Below, in pieces: positions 7,907 through 15,466 of a stretch of 64,000 nt of DNA. The notes under the pieces were generated by a model. The model was not told the origin of the DNA. It ran no database searches and saw only the letters and a program-made list of their open reading frames with translations. Positions within the stretch are counted from its first letter, which is position 1, and each line of letters opens with the position of its first letter. A program made the translations under genes and the position numbers. The DNA is from Mucilaginibacter ginkgonis (lineage in GTDB: Bacteria; Bacteroidota; Bacteroidia; Sphingobacteriales; Sphingobacteriaceae), in assembly GCF_009754905.2 (NCBI RefSeq), contig NZ_CP066775.1:3224001-3288000 (forward strand), written 5' to 3'.

Positions 7907-8707
7907 CTACCGGCAGTGCTCTCCTCCGTCTACGTGAATGATGGAACCGTTGATCCAGTTTGCTTCATCAGTGCACAAAAGATAAACAACTTTAGCAACA
8001 TCTTGGGGCTGGGTGATGCGGCCATACGGGTTGCGTTTGGTAGCCATGTCAATCAATTGATCGTGTCCGGGGATTTTCCGTAACGAAAAAGTGTCGGTAA
8101 TCCCGGCCTGAATTACGTTGGTGTTGATCTTAAATTTGCTGTACTCTACTGCCATATAAGTGCACAAACTTTCGAGCGATGCTTTGGCCATTGATACCGC
8201 CGCATATCCGTCCCAGTATTTGTGCGAACCTTCACTGGTTAAGCCAATAATACGCGCATTTTCTACGAACATTTTTTTGCCGATGAGCAGGTTAGCCCAA
8301 TCCAGCAAACTGTTAGACATGGCGTAAGTCGTCAACTCTATATCTTCGGCGGTAAGTGTGCTTTCATCTCCTGCAGAGGTTAAAGACTTTAAGTTACCCC
8401 GTGCTATCGCGTGTACCAATACCTTCACATTTCCATAACCCGCTTTTGCAGAGAATTGATTCATAAATGCGGTGCGTCCATCATCTGTCAAGGCATTTAT
8501 GTTAAATGGTAACACCTCCACATTATTTTTCGCGGCTAAGTGGGCAAACCTTTGCCTCACCTGTTTATCTGCAGCAGCCATTTCACGGTACACAACGGCA
8601 ACATTCATTCCATGGGCAGCCAGCTTTTCTGCAGACGCGAATCCAAAGCCGCCGGAGCCGCCAAGTATTATTGCCCAAAGACCTTTAAATTGTAAAGTTG
8701 TATCCAC
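7907..8707 (-). CDS. FabI/FabL-like short-chain reductase (probable enoyl-ACP reductase)
   Basis: 266 residues of the SDR superfamily. The nucleotide-binding segment is AIILGGSGGFGFASAEKLAA, a FabI-like spacing rather than the classical TGxxxGxG. LVHAIARGNLKSL replaces the NNAG region, as in enoyl reductases (family SIAF). The Tyr/Lys pair is in YAAVSMAKASLESL, and the end is INGSIIHVDGGEHC. First gene of the leftward operon. An enoyl-ACP reductase fits the other members; a ketoreductase role cannot be excluded, and no separate FabG is present. Confidence 0.82.
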   Translation of the reverse strand: MDTTLQFKGLWAIILGGSGGFGFASAEKLAAHGMNVAVVYREMAAADKQVRQRFAHLAAKNNVEVLPFNINALTDDGRTAFMNQFSAKAGYGNVKVLVHAIARGNLKSLTSAGDESTLTAEDIELTTYAMSNSLLDWANLLIGKKMFVENARIIGLTSEGSHKYWDGYAAVSMAKASLESLCTYMAVEYSKFKINTNVIQAGITDTFSLRKIPGHDQLIDMATKRNPYGRITQPQDVAKVVYLLCTDEANWINGSIIHVDGGEHCR

Positions 8708-8792
8708 CCGTTATAAAAACTGACATCAAAGTAAATAAAATTTAAGGATTAAATCAGAACCGGGTGTTAAGAAACAACAGGGTTCAAGACCG

Positions 8793-9119
8793 CTACTTAA
8801 GCTTCTCATTGTTGCGGTGCCTGTCCATATCACGAATGGTTTTCTTCTGGAGGTTTTTCTCTAACGCGTCGGCAAGGTTAATGCCGGTTTGATTGGCCAG
8901 GCAGATCAGCACGAATAAAACATCAGCCATCTCGTCGGCAAGGTTAACTTCTGTATCAGGTTTTTTGAAGGACTGCTCGCCGTATTGCCGTGCCATAATG
9001 CGGGCCACCTCACCAACCTCTTCCATCAAAATGGCGGTATTAGTCAGCTCGTTAAAGTACCGGATACCTGTGGTTTTAATCCAATTGTCTACAAGGGTTT
9101 GGGCTTCATCTATCGTCAT
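8793..9119 (-). CDS. MazG-like nucleotide pyrophosphohydrolase
   Basis: 108 residues, one all-alpha NTP pyrophosphatase domain of the MazG/dUTPase-2 group. The Mg ligands are visible as LMEEVGEVARIMAR (ExxE) and LADEMADVLFVLICLAN (ExxD). It removes pyrophosphate from (d)NTPs, probably house-cleaning of unusual nucleotides. It begins 7 bases after dtd, so the pair should be one transcript: both are quality-control enzymes. Confidence 0.88.
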   Translation of the reverse strand: MTIDEAQTLVDNWIKTTGIRYFNELTNTAILMEEVGEVARIMARQYGEQSFKKPDTEVNLADEMADVLFVLICLANQTGINLADALEKNLQKKTIRDMDRHRNNEKLK

Positions 9120-9126
9120 AATCTCG

Positions 9127-9585
9127 TTAATAATTGTCTCTGTCCCGGGTGTTCATCATAATAGTTACCGGCCCATCATTAACTAAACTGATCTTCATGT
9201 CCGCACCGAAAATGCCTGTAGCAACGGGTTTGCCAAGGAACTTGTTAAGTTCGGTAATCATCCGCTCATATAAAGGCATAGCTTGCTCCGGTCTCGCCGC
9301 GCGGATAAACGATGGTCTGTTGCCTTTTTTAGTCTGTGCAAGTAAGGTGAATTGCGAGATGAGTAAGATATTTCCGTTTACATCTGCCAGTGCTTTGTTC
9401 ATTAGGGCATTTTCATCGCCAAAAACCCGCATGTTCACAATCTTTTGCGCAAGCCATTGCAGATCTTCATCGGTATCTGTTTCTTCGATGCCGAGCAGCA
9501 CTAAAAAACCTAAGCCGATTTCACCGGTGATATTGCCGCTTACCTTGCAACTGGCTTCTATAACTCGCTGTACAACTGCTCTCAT
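9127..9585 (-). CDS. dtd: D-aminoacyl-tRNA deacylase
   Basis: 152 residues from MRAVVQRVIEASCKV, the invariant DTD N-terminus. An upstream in-frame start at 9639 adds 18 non-family residues and is rejected. The SQFTLLAQTKKGNRPSF motif and C-terminal NDGPVTIMMNT (cross-subunit Gly-Pro motif) identify the chiral proofreading site, which hydrolyses D-aminoacyl-tRNA and glycyl-tRNA(Ala). It acts as a cytoplasmic homodimer. Followed at 7 bases by the MazG-like gene. Confidence 0.95.
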   Translation of the reverse strand: MRAVVQRVIEASCKVSGNITGEIGLGFLVLLGIEETDTDEDLQWLAQKIVNMRVFGDENALMNKALADVNGNILLISQFTLLAQTKKGNRPSFIRAARPEQAMPLYERMITELNKFLGKPVATGIFGADMKISLVNDGPVTIMMNTRDRDNY

Positions 9586-9666
9586 TGATTTTAGACCCGA
9601 CTTTATAAAGATAGCATTTAAAACTTTTGACCGCGGCATAAGTTATCGTACGTAAAATAACTAACC

Positions 9667-10029
9667 ATGGAATTAAACAACCCTACAACTGCAGGCGGCG
9701 AAGGCAAAATAGTAGCGATACTAAGCTATTTAACATTTATTGGCTGGCTTATTGGCTATTTCGGCTTTCACCAGGGACGCAGGACTTCATTAGGCAGCTA
9801 TCATTTGCGGCAAGGGTTATACATGTTTATTGTATTTCTGCTTATCTACATAGTGTTAAGAATTTTACTGGTGCTGACAGGTGCTTTATTCATTGCTTAC
9901 ATTATGAACATCGCTAACATTGTTTATTTTATATTGGCAATTGTTGGCATCATAAACGCTTTAAATGGCGTTGAAAGACCTTTGCCTTTTATCGGCAAAA
10001 AGGCAGAAACTTATTTTCCTACGCTATGA
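9667..10029 (+). CDS. DUF4870/Tic20-like membrane protein
   Basis: 120 residues with about three membrane helices (IVAILSYLTFIGWLIGYF, LYMFIVFLLIYIVLRILLVL, IANIVYFILAIVGIINAL) and the YHLRQGLYMFI segment typical of DUF4870/chloroplast-import-component-like proteins. Function unknown. Monocistronic and followed by an intrinsic terminator. Confidence 0.75.
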   Translation: MELNNPTTAGGEGKIVAILSYLTFIGWLIGYFGFHQGRRTSLGSYHLRQGLYMFIVFLLIYIVLRILLVLTGALFIAYIMNIANIVYFILAIVGIINALNGVERPLPFIGKKAETYFPTL

Positions 10030-10055
10030 GGTAACGCACTTTAGTACAGTTTTTA

Positions 10056-10087
10056 AGCCACATCTAAATAAAGGTGTGGCTTTTTTT
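10056..10087 (+). terminator. Intrinsic terminator
   Basis: AGCCACA (10056-10062) pairs with TGTGGCT (10075-10081) and is followed by a run of seven T. It closes the DUF4870-type gene. Confidence 0.8.
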
Positions 10088-10340
10088 ATTCACACAACGT
10101 ATAGGTGTAGCAACATCGTTATTGGCTTAGCTAAAATTACTTAAACACATTTCATAGCCCGCACTTATGCTGATAATCAATCAATTCTGTTTAAATTTTG
10201 AATGATAGACCTGTAGAAATACTACTTATAAAAATTTTTAATTAGACCGAAATCATGTTTTGCCGGGTTTTAAAATTGATGGTATAAAACTTGTAATTAA
10301 TTCGGCACCGCTGATGATAGCAGTATTTAAATAATTAACA
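10088..10340. other. AT-rich intergenic stretch, nothing identified
   Basis: With the preceding terminator this makes a 311-base gap. No convincing open frame, hairpin with U tract or repeat was found. The last part is presumably the promoter region of the next gene, but no clear TAnnTTTG element is seen. Confidence 0.4.
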
Positions 10341-10730
10341 ATGTCGGTTACAGCAATAAAAAAATCAGAGAACGTTGCCATGCAATTGGTAACAGATAAG
10401 ATCAAATCAAGATTAGCAGTTGAAAGCCACGCGAAAGCCGTTGGCGACGGCATAGCAATTGCGCCTTCTGTAAAACCGGCAAAAAAAGCCAATGGTATTT
10501 TTACTATCACCTTCAGCTACGAACAAAACCTGCACCGTACTCAAGTACAATCAACACAAAGCGGTTATGGTACTCCGGTTTACAAAGTTGCTTTAAGCAG
10601 CAGCTTAAACCCCGAATCAAACATCTGCTGGTTACAGCGTAACACCGATGGCTGGAAAGTTTTATTAGGCACTAACATGGATGCCAAACTGATAGACGCG
10701 CTGACCGCAGCTATTGAACAACAAGCATAA
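10341..10730 (+). CDS. Hypothetical 129-residue protein
   Basis: Not recognised. Soluble, Lys-rich N-terminal half, with a compact beta-like middle (FTITFSYEQNLHRTQVQ) and a Trp-containing segment (ICWLQRNTDGWKVLLGTNMD) followed by a C-terminal helix. No signal peptide or membrane helix. A good terminator follows, and gene-like codon use supports expression. It is flanked by an AT-rich gap and a lipoprotein gene on the other strand; context gives no role. Confidence 0.7.
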   Translation: MSVTAIKKSENVAMQLVTDKIKSRLAVESHAKAVGDGIAIAPSVKPAKKANGIFTITFSYEQNLHRTQVQSTQSGYGTPVYKVALSSSLNPESNICWLQRNTDGWKVLLGTNMDAKLIDALTAAIEQQA

Positions 10731-10755
10731 ACATCATTTATACATCTACCTATAG

Positions 10756-10790
10756 TTAAAACCGGCCGCGTTAGCAACCGGTTTTTTTAT
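10756..10790 (+). terminator. Intrinsic terminator
   Basis: AACCGG, a short loop with CCGCGTTAGCA, then CCGGTT and a T tract at about 10781-10788. It ends the hypothetical gene to the left; the convergent lipoprotein gene stops at its right border and may use it in reverse. Confidence 0.7.
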
Positions 10791-11375
10791 TTACCGGCCG
10801 GCTGTCAGCGGCTGGTCTGCAACTGTATTAAACGCCGTTCTGGAAATAACCAGCTGATCTTGCCCTGCTATAACAACATATTGCATTTCTACCCAGCCAT
10901 AATACCATTTGTCATCTTTCTTTAAGCGGTAGGCCAGGTACTGCACATTGGGATTTGTAAAGTTCCCTGTACGGTTAACCGTACCTGTAGAACTTGATTT
11001 TTGAAACAGCAACGCGCTGCTGTGCTGCCAAACCAGCGGCGCATCTTGTTGAGTTTGCACTACATCATCTTTATGGAAAGCGAAAGCTTCTGTTTGTGCA
11101 TCCATAAGCAATTGCACATTTGCAGTTGGCGCCATTTTGTAAAGCGTAAGCATGGTAGTGTTATTGTTAACAGAATTCAACTCTACGCCACCTACAATGT
11201 CTGCGACACCATCGCTGTCTACATCCATTACAGGGGTGCTGCCATAGCGTAAAATACTTATGGCAGGAACGGTGTATAATATTTTGTTAGTGATTACCGG
11301 TTCAACATCTTGTGGCACTGTGCAAGATGCTGCATATAACAAGGCAAAAAGTGATAAGGTTAAAAGTTTTTTCAT
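10791..11375 (-). CDS. Putative lipoprotein with an FG-GAP-like calcium motif
   Basis: 194 residues. Signal sequence MKKLLTLSLFALLYAASC with a lipobox-like AASC suggests a lipidated Cys at 18. MDVDSDGVADIVG is a DxDxDG calcium loop of the dockerin/FG-GAP kind. The rest is beta-rich with no known family seen. Probably an outer-membrane or periplasmic lipoprotein; function unknown. Confidence 0.7.
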   Translation of the reverse strand: MKKLLTLSLFALLYAASCTVPQDVEPVITNKILYTVPAISILRYGSTPVMDVDSDGVADIVGGVELNSVNNNTTMLTLYKMAPTANVQLLMDAQTEAFAFHKDDVVQTQQDAPLVWQHSSALLFQKSSSTGTVNRTGNFTNPNVQYLAYRLKKDDKWYYGWVEMQYVVIAGQDQLVISRTAFNTVADQPLTAGR

Positions 11376-11511
11376 ACTACTTACAAATTATTTTGACAGT
11401 ATGACGCATGCCATTAAAAGAGCGTTACAAACCACTTGAAAGTTAATTTCGTAACTATCGTTAAGGCTGTGTTAAAAAGCCGATATCTGCTGCATTGCCA
11501 TCTATTTTTGC

Positions 11512-11519
11512 TACTTTTG
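11512..11519 (+). promoter_or_regulatory. Bacteroidota -7 element (TACTTTTG)
   Basis: TACTTTTG is an exact match to TAnnTTTG, the -7 element of the primary sigma factor in this phylum. It lies 30 bases before the GTG start of the desaturase gene. A -33 TTG near 11495 is closer than the usual spacing, so only the -7 element is claimed. Confidence 0.5.
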
Positions 11520-11549
11520 CAGACTTTACAAAATCCAATCAAGACTTAA

Positions 11550-12287
11550 GTGATCATTCTTATATTTTTCTTGTCGCACTGGTTCTTGTCGCTCTTTTTC
11601 CAGACATTTTTTCTGCATCGCTATGCGTCGCATAAGATGTTTACTACGCATAAAGTAACTGAGCGCATATTCCACGTGATGACCTTTATTTGCCAGGGCT
11701 CGTCGTTCTTAAACCCGCGCGCGTATGCCATTATGCACCGCGAACACCACGCTTACAGTGATACCGAAAAGGACCCGCACTCGCCGCACTTTTTTACAGA
11801 TGTTTTCCAGATGATGTGGCGTACTGTTTTGAGTTTTCGCGAGCACGAAAAGCGATTGAGGGAGCCAGAGGCGCGTTTTAAAGGCAATTACCCCGAGTGG
11901 CATCTGCTGGACTATTATGGTTCTACCTATACCAGCCGCATCATCTTCGGCCTGTTATACGTAGCATTTTACGTGGTATTTGCTACACAATGGTGGATGT
12001 ATTTGTTATTGCCGATCCACTTTATGATGGGCCCTATCCACGGCGCTATCGTAAACTGGTGCGGCCATAAATATGGCTATGCCAACTATGATAATAACGA
12101 TAAGTCTAAGAACACTACCCCTTTCGACTTTTTGATGCTGGGCGAGTTATTTCAAAATAATCATCATAAGCACCCTAACAGCGCCAACTTTGGCAAACGC
12201 TGGTTCGAGATAGATCCTGTTTACCCAGTAATGAAGCTAATGCACTGGGCGCGGATCATTAAACTGCGTAAACCAATTTATAATTAG
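11550..12287 (+). CDS. Membrane fatty-acid desaturase (acyl-CoA/ACP delta-9 type)
   Basis: 245 residues with GTG start. The three His boxes of membrane diiron desaturases are present: HRYASHK, HREHHAYSD and NNHHKHP. Four hydrophobic segments fit the fold, and the GWIVNWCGH-like region reads IVNWCGHKYGY. It is expected to put a double bond into membrane acyl chains. Short compared with many stearoyl-CoA desaturases (about 300) but within the bacterial range. A likely housekeeping membrane-fluidity enzyme; no electron-transfer partner is nearby. Confidence 0.9.
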   Translation: MIILIFFLSHWFLSLFFQTFFLHRYASHKMFTTHKVTERIFHVMTFICQGSSFLNPRAYAIMHREHHAYSDTEKDPHSPHFFTDVFQMMWRTVLSFREHEKRLREPEARFKGNYPEWHLLDYYGSTYTSRIIFGLLYVAFYVVFATQWWMYLLLPIHFMMGPIHGAIVNWCGHKYGYANYDNNDKSKNTTPFDFLMLGELFQNNHHKHPNSANFGKRWFEIDPVYPVMKLMHWARIIKLRKPIYN

Positions 12288-12330
12288 AAAATCTTAATGG
12301 TCTAGGGCAATTGACTATAGACTTGTAAAT

Positions 12331-13584
12331 ATGAAAACATCACAACTTTCTCAAAGCTTAAAGGGGTCAGAGATCATCAAGATCGGTAATGAGATCAATG
12401 AATTGCGCCGCAAAGGTGAACAGATCGCAAACCTAACCATCGGCGATTTTGACCCATCAATCTATCCGATTCCGTCAGAGTTAAGAGAAGGTATTGTTGA
12501 TGCTTATAATCACAATCAAACTAACTACCCGCCCGCGGATGGTATAGCAGATCTGCGCGAGCAGGTTTCCGCATTTTTAAAAAGCAAATTCGGGCTGTAC
12601 TATCAGCCCAATCAAATATTGATCGCCAGCGGTTCGCGCCCGTTGATCTATTCAACGTTTCTGGCTTTGGTAGATAAAGGCGACAGGGTGGTTTACCCTG
12701 TACCGTCATGGAATAATAATCACTATTGCCTGCTTACCGGTGCAGAGGAAGTGCAGGTAGTTACCCGTGCCGAGAATAACTTTATGCCTACGGCAGCGGA
12801 GATTGCCCCGCACTTAAAAGGCGCAACCTTATTGGCATTGTGCTCGCCGTTGAACCCAACAGGCACCATGTTCGAGAAAAAGGACCTGGAAGAAATTTGC
12901 GATCTGATTATCGAAGAAAACAAGACACGCGGCGCGAATGATAAACCGCTGTACATTATGTATGACCAGATCTATTCGCAGCTTACCTTTGGTAAAGAGC
13001 ATGTAGACCCGGTCAGCCTGCGCCCCGAGTTAAAAGACTACACCGTTTACATCGACGGTATCTCTAAATGCTTTGCAGCTACCGGTGTGCGTGTGGGTTG
13101 GGGTTTTGGTCCCGAAAAATTGATCGGGCAGATGCGCTCTATAGTTGGTCACATGGGCGCCTGGGCGCCAAAGGCAGAGCAGGTTGCTACCAGCGAGTTT
13201 ATTAAGACACTTCAACCTGTTGAGAACTACCTTAAAAGCTTTAAAAACCGCATAAAATCAAGCCTGGATACTTTATTCAATGGCTTTCAGCAATTAAAGG
13301 CTGAAGGTTTTGCCGTTGACGCCATCGAACCGATGGGCGCCATTTATCTTACCGTTAAGGTTGACTACGCCGGTAAAACTACTCCGTCCGGACAAAAACT
13401 AGAGAGTTCTGCAGACATAAACTTCTATTTGATCAGTGAAGCCAAAGTTGCATTGGTGCCATTTTCTGCATTCGGTGCCGGAGGCGATGTAAACTGGTTC
13501 CGCGCTTCTGTGGGTGCCAGTTCACAGCAAGAGATTGAGGCGATGATACCACGTATCAAAACCGCTTTAGCCGCTTTGAACTAA
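12331..13584 (+). CDS. Class I/II pyridoxal-phosphate aminotransferase
   Basis: 417 residues, fold type I. PLP contacts: LTIGDFDP near the start, NYPPADGIADLREQ (substrate/cofactor loop), SPLNPTGTMF, YDQIYSQLTF and the Schiff-base Lys in DGISKCFAATGVRVGWG, with a C-terminal Arg in NWFRASVG for the substrate carboxylate. Aspartate/aromatic-type transaminase by motif; the amino-acid specificity is not predictable from motifs. Stands alone between a desaturase and an AI-2E family permease gene. Confidence 0.9.
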   Translation: MKTSQLSQSLKGSEIIKIGNEINELRRKGEQIANLTIGDFDPSIYPIPSELREGIVDAYNHNQTNYPPADGIADLREQVSAFLKSKFGLYYQPNQILIASGSRPLIYSTFLALVDKGDRVVYPVPSWNNNHYCLLTGAEEVQVVTRAENNFMPTAAEIAPHLKGATLLALCSPLNPTGTMFEKKDLEEICDLIIEENKTRGANDKPLYIMYDQIYSQLTFGKEHVDPVSLRPELKDYTVYIDGISKCFAATGVRVGWGFGPEKLIGQMRSIVGHMGAWAPKAEQVATSEFIKTLQPVENYLKSFKNRIKSSLDTLFNGFQQLKAEGFAVDAIEPMGAIYLTVKVDYAGKTTPSGQKLESSADINFYLISEAKVALVPFSAFGAGGDVNWFRASVGASSQQEIEAMIPRIKTALAALN

Positions 13585-13656
13585 GCAAAACGTTGAATTT
13601 GGGATCGACCAAAACATTTAGGAATAAATAATGTCCTTATGTTTAAATCCCGATAA

Positions 13657-14760
13657 GTGTCTAAAACCAGAACGCCCGGCGAACTGCACGAGCCGACAAC
13701 CAAAAAAGAGCTAACCTACATTCAAAAGGTGTGGCAAACTGTTGCCATTATTGCGCTTTTGGTCATTGTAATTCTTATAGCGCGTGTTGCCTTCAATGTG
13801 TTGCTAATGGTCTTGGCGGGGTCGCTCATCTCTATTTACTTTAACGGGTTAAGCGGCATCATCCAACGGCGGTTACGTTTAAAACCTGGTATATCCCTGG
13901 TTATATCCATTGTTGGGTCGTTTGCTATTTTAGGTGTGCTATTGTGGTTTATGGGCACAACCATTGAGCAACAGATAGCCCAATTGATACGCAGCCTTCC
14001 GGGCACGATTAATAACGTTAAACAAAAACTGTCAGAATCACCTGCCGGGCAGCAGGTACTGGAGGCATTATCCAGCACTAACTCACAAAAAATGATGGGT
14101 ACTGTGCAGAGTTTCTTCAGTACCAGTTTTGGCGTGTTGGGTAATCTTTATATCATCCTGTTGCTCAGTATTTTTTTTACAGTGAGTCCGGCGTTATATA
14201 CAGATGGCATCATTTTACTGTTCCCTCCGGAACGTAAACCTGTTGCCCGGCACATCATTAGCAGGATAAGTGCCTCCTTAAAGGGTTGGGTAAAAAGCAC
14301 TATACTCACCATGGTCGTTTTAGCCACCATGATCTCCATCGGGCTTACCATTATGGGTATACCTGCCGCTTTAGTATTGGGCTTGTTTACGGGCATGTTG
14401 CGCCTGGTACCAAACTTTGGTGCCATTATCGCTATGGTACCCGGAACCTTACTGGGCCTTACCGAAGGAACCGGGACAGGTATTATTGTCGCACTTATCT
14501 ACATCGTATCGCAAACTATAGTTAACAACATTGTGGCACCGCTGGTGCAAAAGCGCATGATCAATATGCCCCCGGCACTAACCATCATCAGCCAGGTAAT
14601 TATGGGAACATTGTCAGGCGGCTTAGGAATTATCCTTGCCGTGCCTTTACTGGCCATCGTTTTCATTTTGGTAGAAGAACTCTATATTAATAAAATGGAA
14701 GATGGCAATGTAGACGACCGGCCCGTAGTTGGTGAAGCACCCTTGCTAAAACATCAATAA
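13657..14760 (+). CDS. AI-2E family transporter (PerM/YdiK type)
   Basis: 367 residues, GTG start. Multi-pass: two early helices (TVAIIALLVIVILIARVAF, LLMVLAGSLISIYF), a long soluble loop, and C-terminal helices with GLFTGMLRLVPNFGAIIAMV and NNIVAPLVQKRMINMPPALT, the signature block of PF01594. Family members move AI-2 or, in a few studied cases, sodium/protons or other solutes; the substrate here is unknown. A second member of the family is at 51426-52559. Its 3' end overlaps the convergent thiE by 7 bases. Confidence 0.88.
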   Translation: MSKTRTPGELHEPTTKKELTYIQKVWQTVAIIALLVIVILIARVAFNVLLMVLAGSLISIYFNGLSGIIQRRLRLKPGISLVISIVGSFAILGVLLWFMGTTIEQQIAQLIRSLPGTINNVKQKLSESPAGQQVLEALSSTNSQKMMGTVQSFFSTSFGVLGNLYIILLLSIFFTVSPALYTDGIILLFPPERKPVARHIISRISASLKGWVKSTILTMVVLATMISIGLTIMGIPAALVLGLFTGMLRLVPNFGAIIAMVPGTLLGLTEGTGTGIIVALIYIVSQTIVNNIVAPLVQKRMINMPPALTIISQVIMGTLSGGLGIILAVPLLAIVFILVEELYINKMEDGNVDDRPVVGEAPLLKHQ

Positions 14761-15377
14761 ACCGATTGGTAGATCGCCTTGACAGCAGCACCCGGATCAA
14801 TCGCTAAATTCACGGCTGCGGATACAGCAACACCGTGTATGCCGGTATCCATTAACAATTTAACATCAGCCACTTGTATGCCGCCGACGGCTATAACAGG
14901 AATTTGAATGTCTAACTTTTCCAGGTTCCGGTAGCCTTGAAAACCAAGGAGGGGTTTATTGTTGGGCTTGGTATCAGTATGGGCGAACGGCCCGTAACCG
15001 CTATAGTCGGCTACGCCTAAAGACTGCACAAACAGTAATCGTTCCGGATTGGTTGACGACGCGCCTAATGTTTTATCATCGCCAATAATTTTCCTGATCT
15101 TAACCAGGTCGGCATCAAAATCTTCGATGTGTACGCCCTGCGCATCTACCGTGTCAAGCAGATGATAATGGTTGGTTAGAATAAGTGTAGCACCCCAATC
15201 ATCACAGATGGCGGCCACCTCATTAATCTCTGCAATCAGCTCGTCGTCACCTTTGCTCATGCAACGATACTGCACCCAGTTTGCACCATTCTCGCAAGCT
15301 ATTTGCGTTTGCTCCGCATGACTTCGATTTGGTAGATCTTGCGTTAGATAATGGAAACGGGAGATGTATTTCTTCAT
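14754..15377 (-). CDS. thiE: Thiamine phosphate synthase-like (ThiE/TenI family)
   Basis: About 207 residues, TIM barrel. It has HYLTQDL at the N-terminus, ENGANWVQYRCMSKGDDE, the DYSGYGPFAHTDTK phosphate loop and PVIAVGGIQVADVKLLMDTG. ThiE joins HMP-PP and thiazole phosphate. The usual HLGQxD is HIEDFD here, so the pyrophosphate site is partly changed and a TenI-like role (thiazole tautomerase) is possible. I start at 15377 (MKKYISRFHYLTQD); 15443 adds a non-family leader over a repeat. It lies apart from other thi genes but 1.9 kb from a TPP-riboswitch-controlled receptor on the same strand. Confidence 0.78.
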   Translation of the reverse strand: MKKYISRFHYLTQDLPNRSHAEQTQIACENGANWVQYRCMSKGDDELIAEINEVAAICDDWGATLILTNHYHLLDTVDAQGVHIEDFDADLVKIRKIIGDDKTLGASSTNPERLLFVQSLGVADYSGYGPFAHTDTKPNNKPLLGFQGYRNLEKLDIQIPVIAVGGIQVADVKLLMDTGIHGVAVSAAVNLAIDPGAAVKAIYQSVY

Positions 15378-15405
15378 TTTGCTTTGCAGACCACAGGTGC
15401 TAGTG

Positions 15406-15438
15406 CATAGACCATGGTTTAAATTTCTATGGTCTATG
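15406..15438. repeat. Inverted repeat between pafA and thiE
   Basis: CATAGACCAT (15406-15415) and ATGGTCTATG (15429-15438) form a perfect 10-bp stem with a 13-base loop. Further partial copies of the ATGGTCTAT unit follow to about 15465. No T tract on either side, so it is not a clear terminator; it may be a dispersed repeat or mRNA-stability element. Confidence 0.6.
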
Positions 15439-15466
15439 GACAATGGTCTATTGCCTATCGTCTATA

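Noticed and set aside
9134..9655. 173-codon open frame opposite dtd
   Set aside because: Fully antisense to a clear dtd gene, Ser/Lys-rich, no motif.
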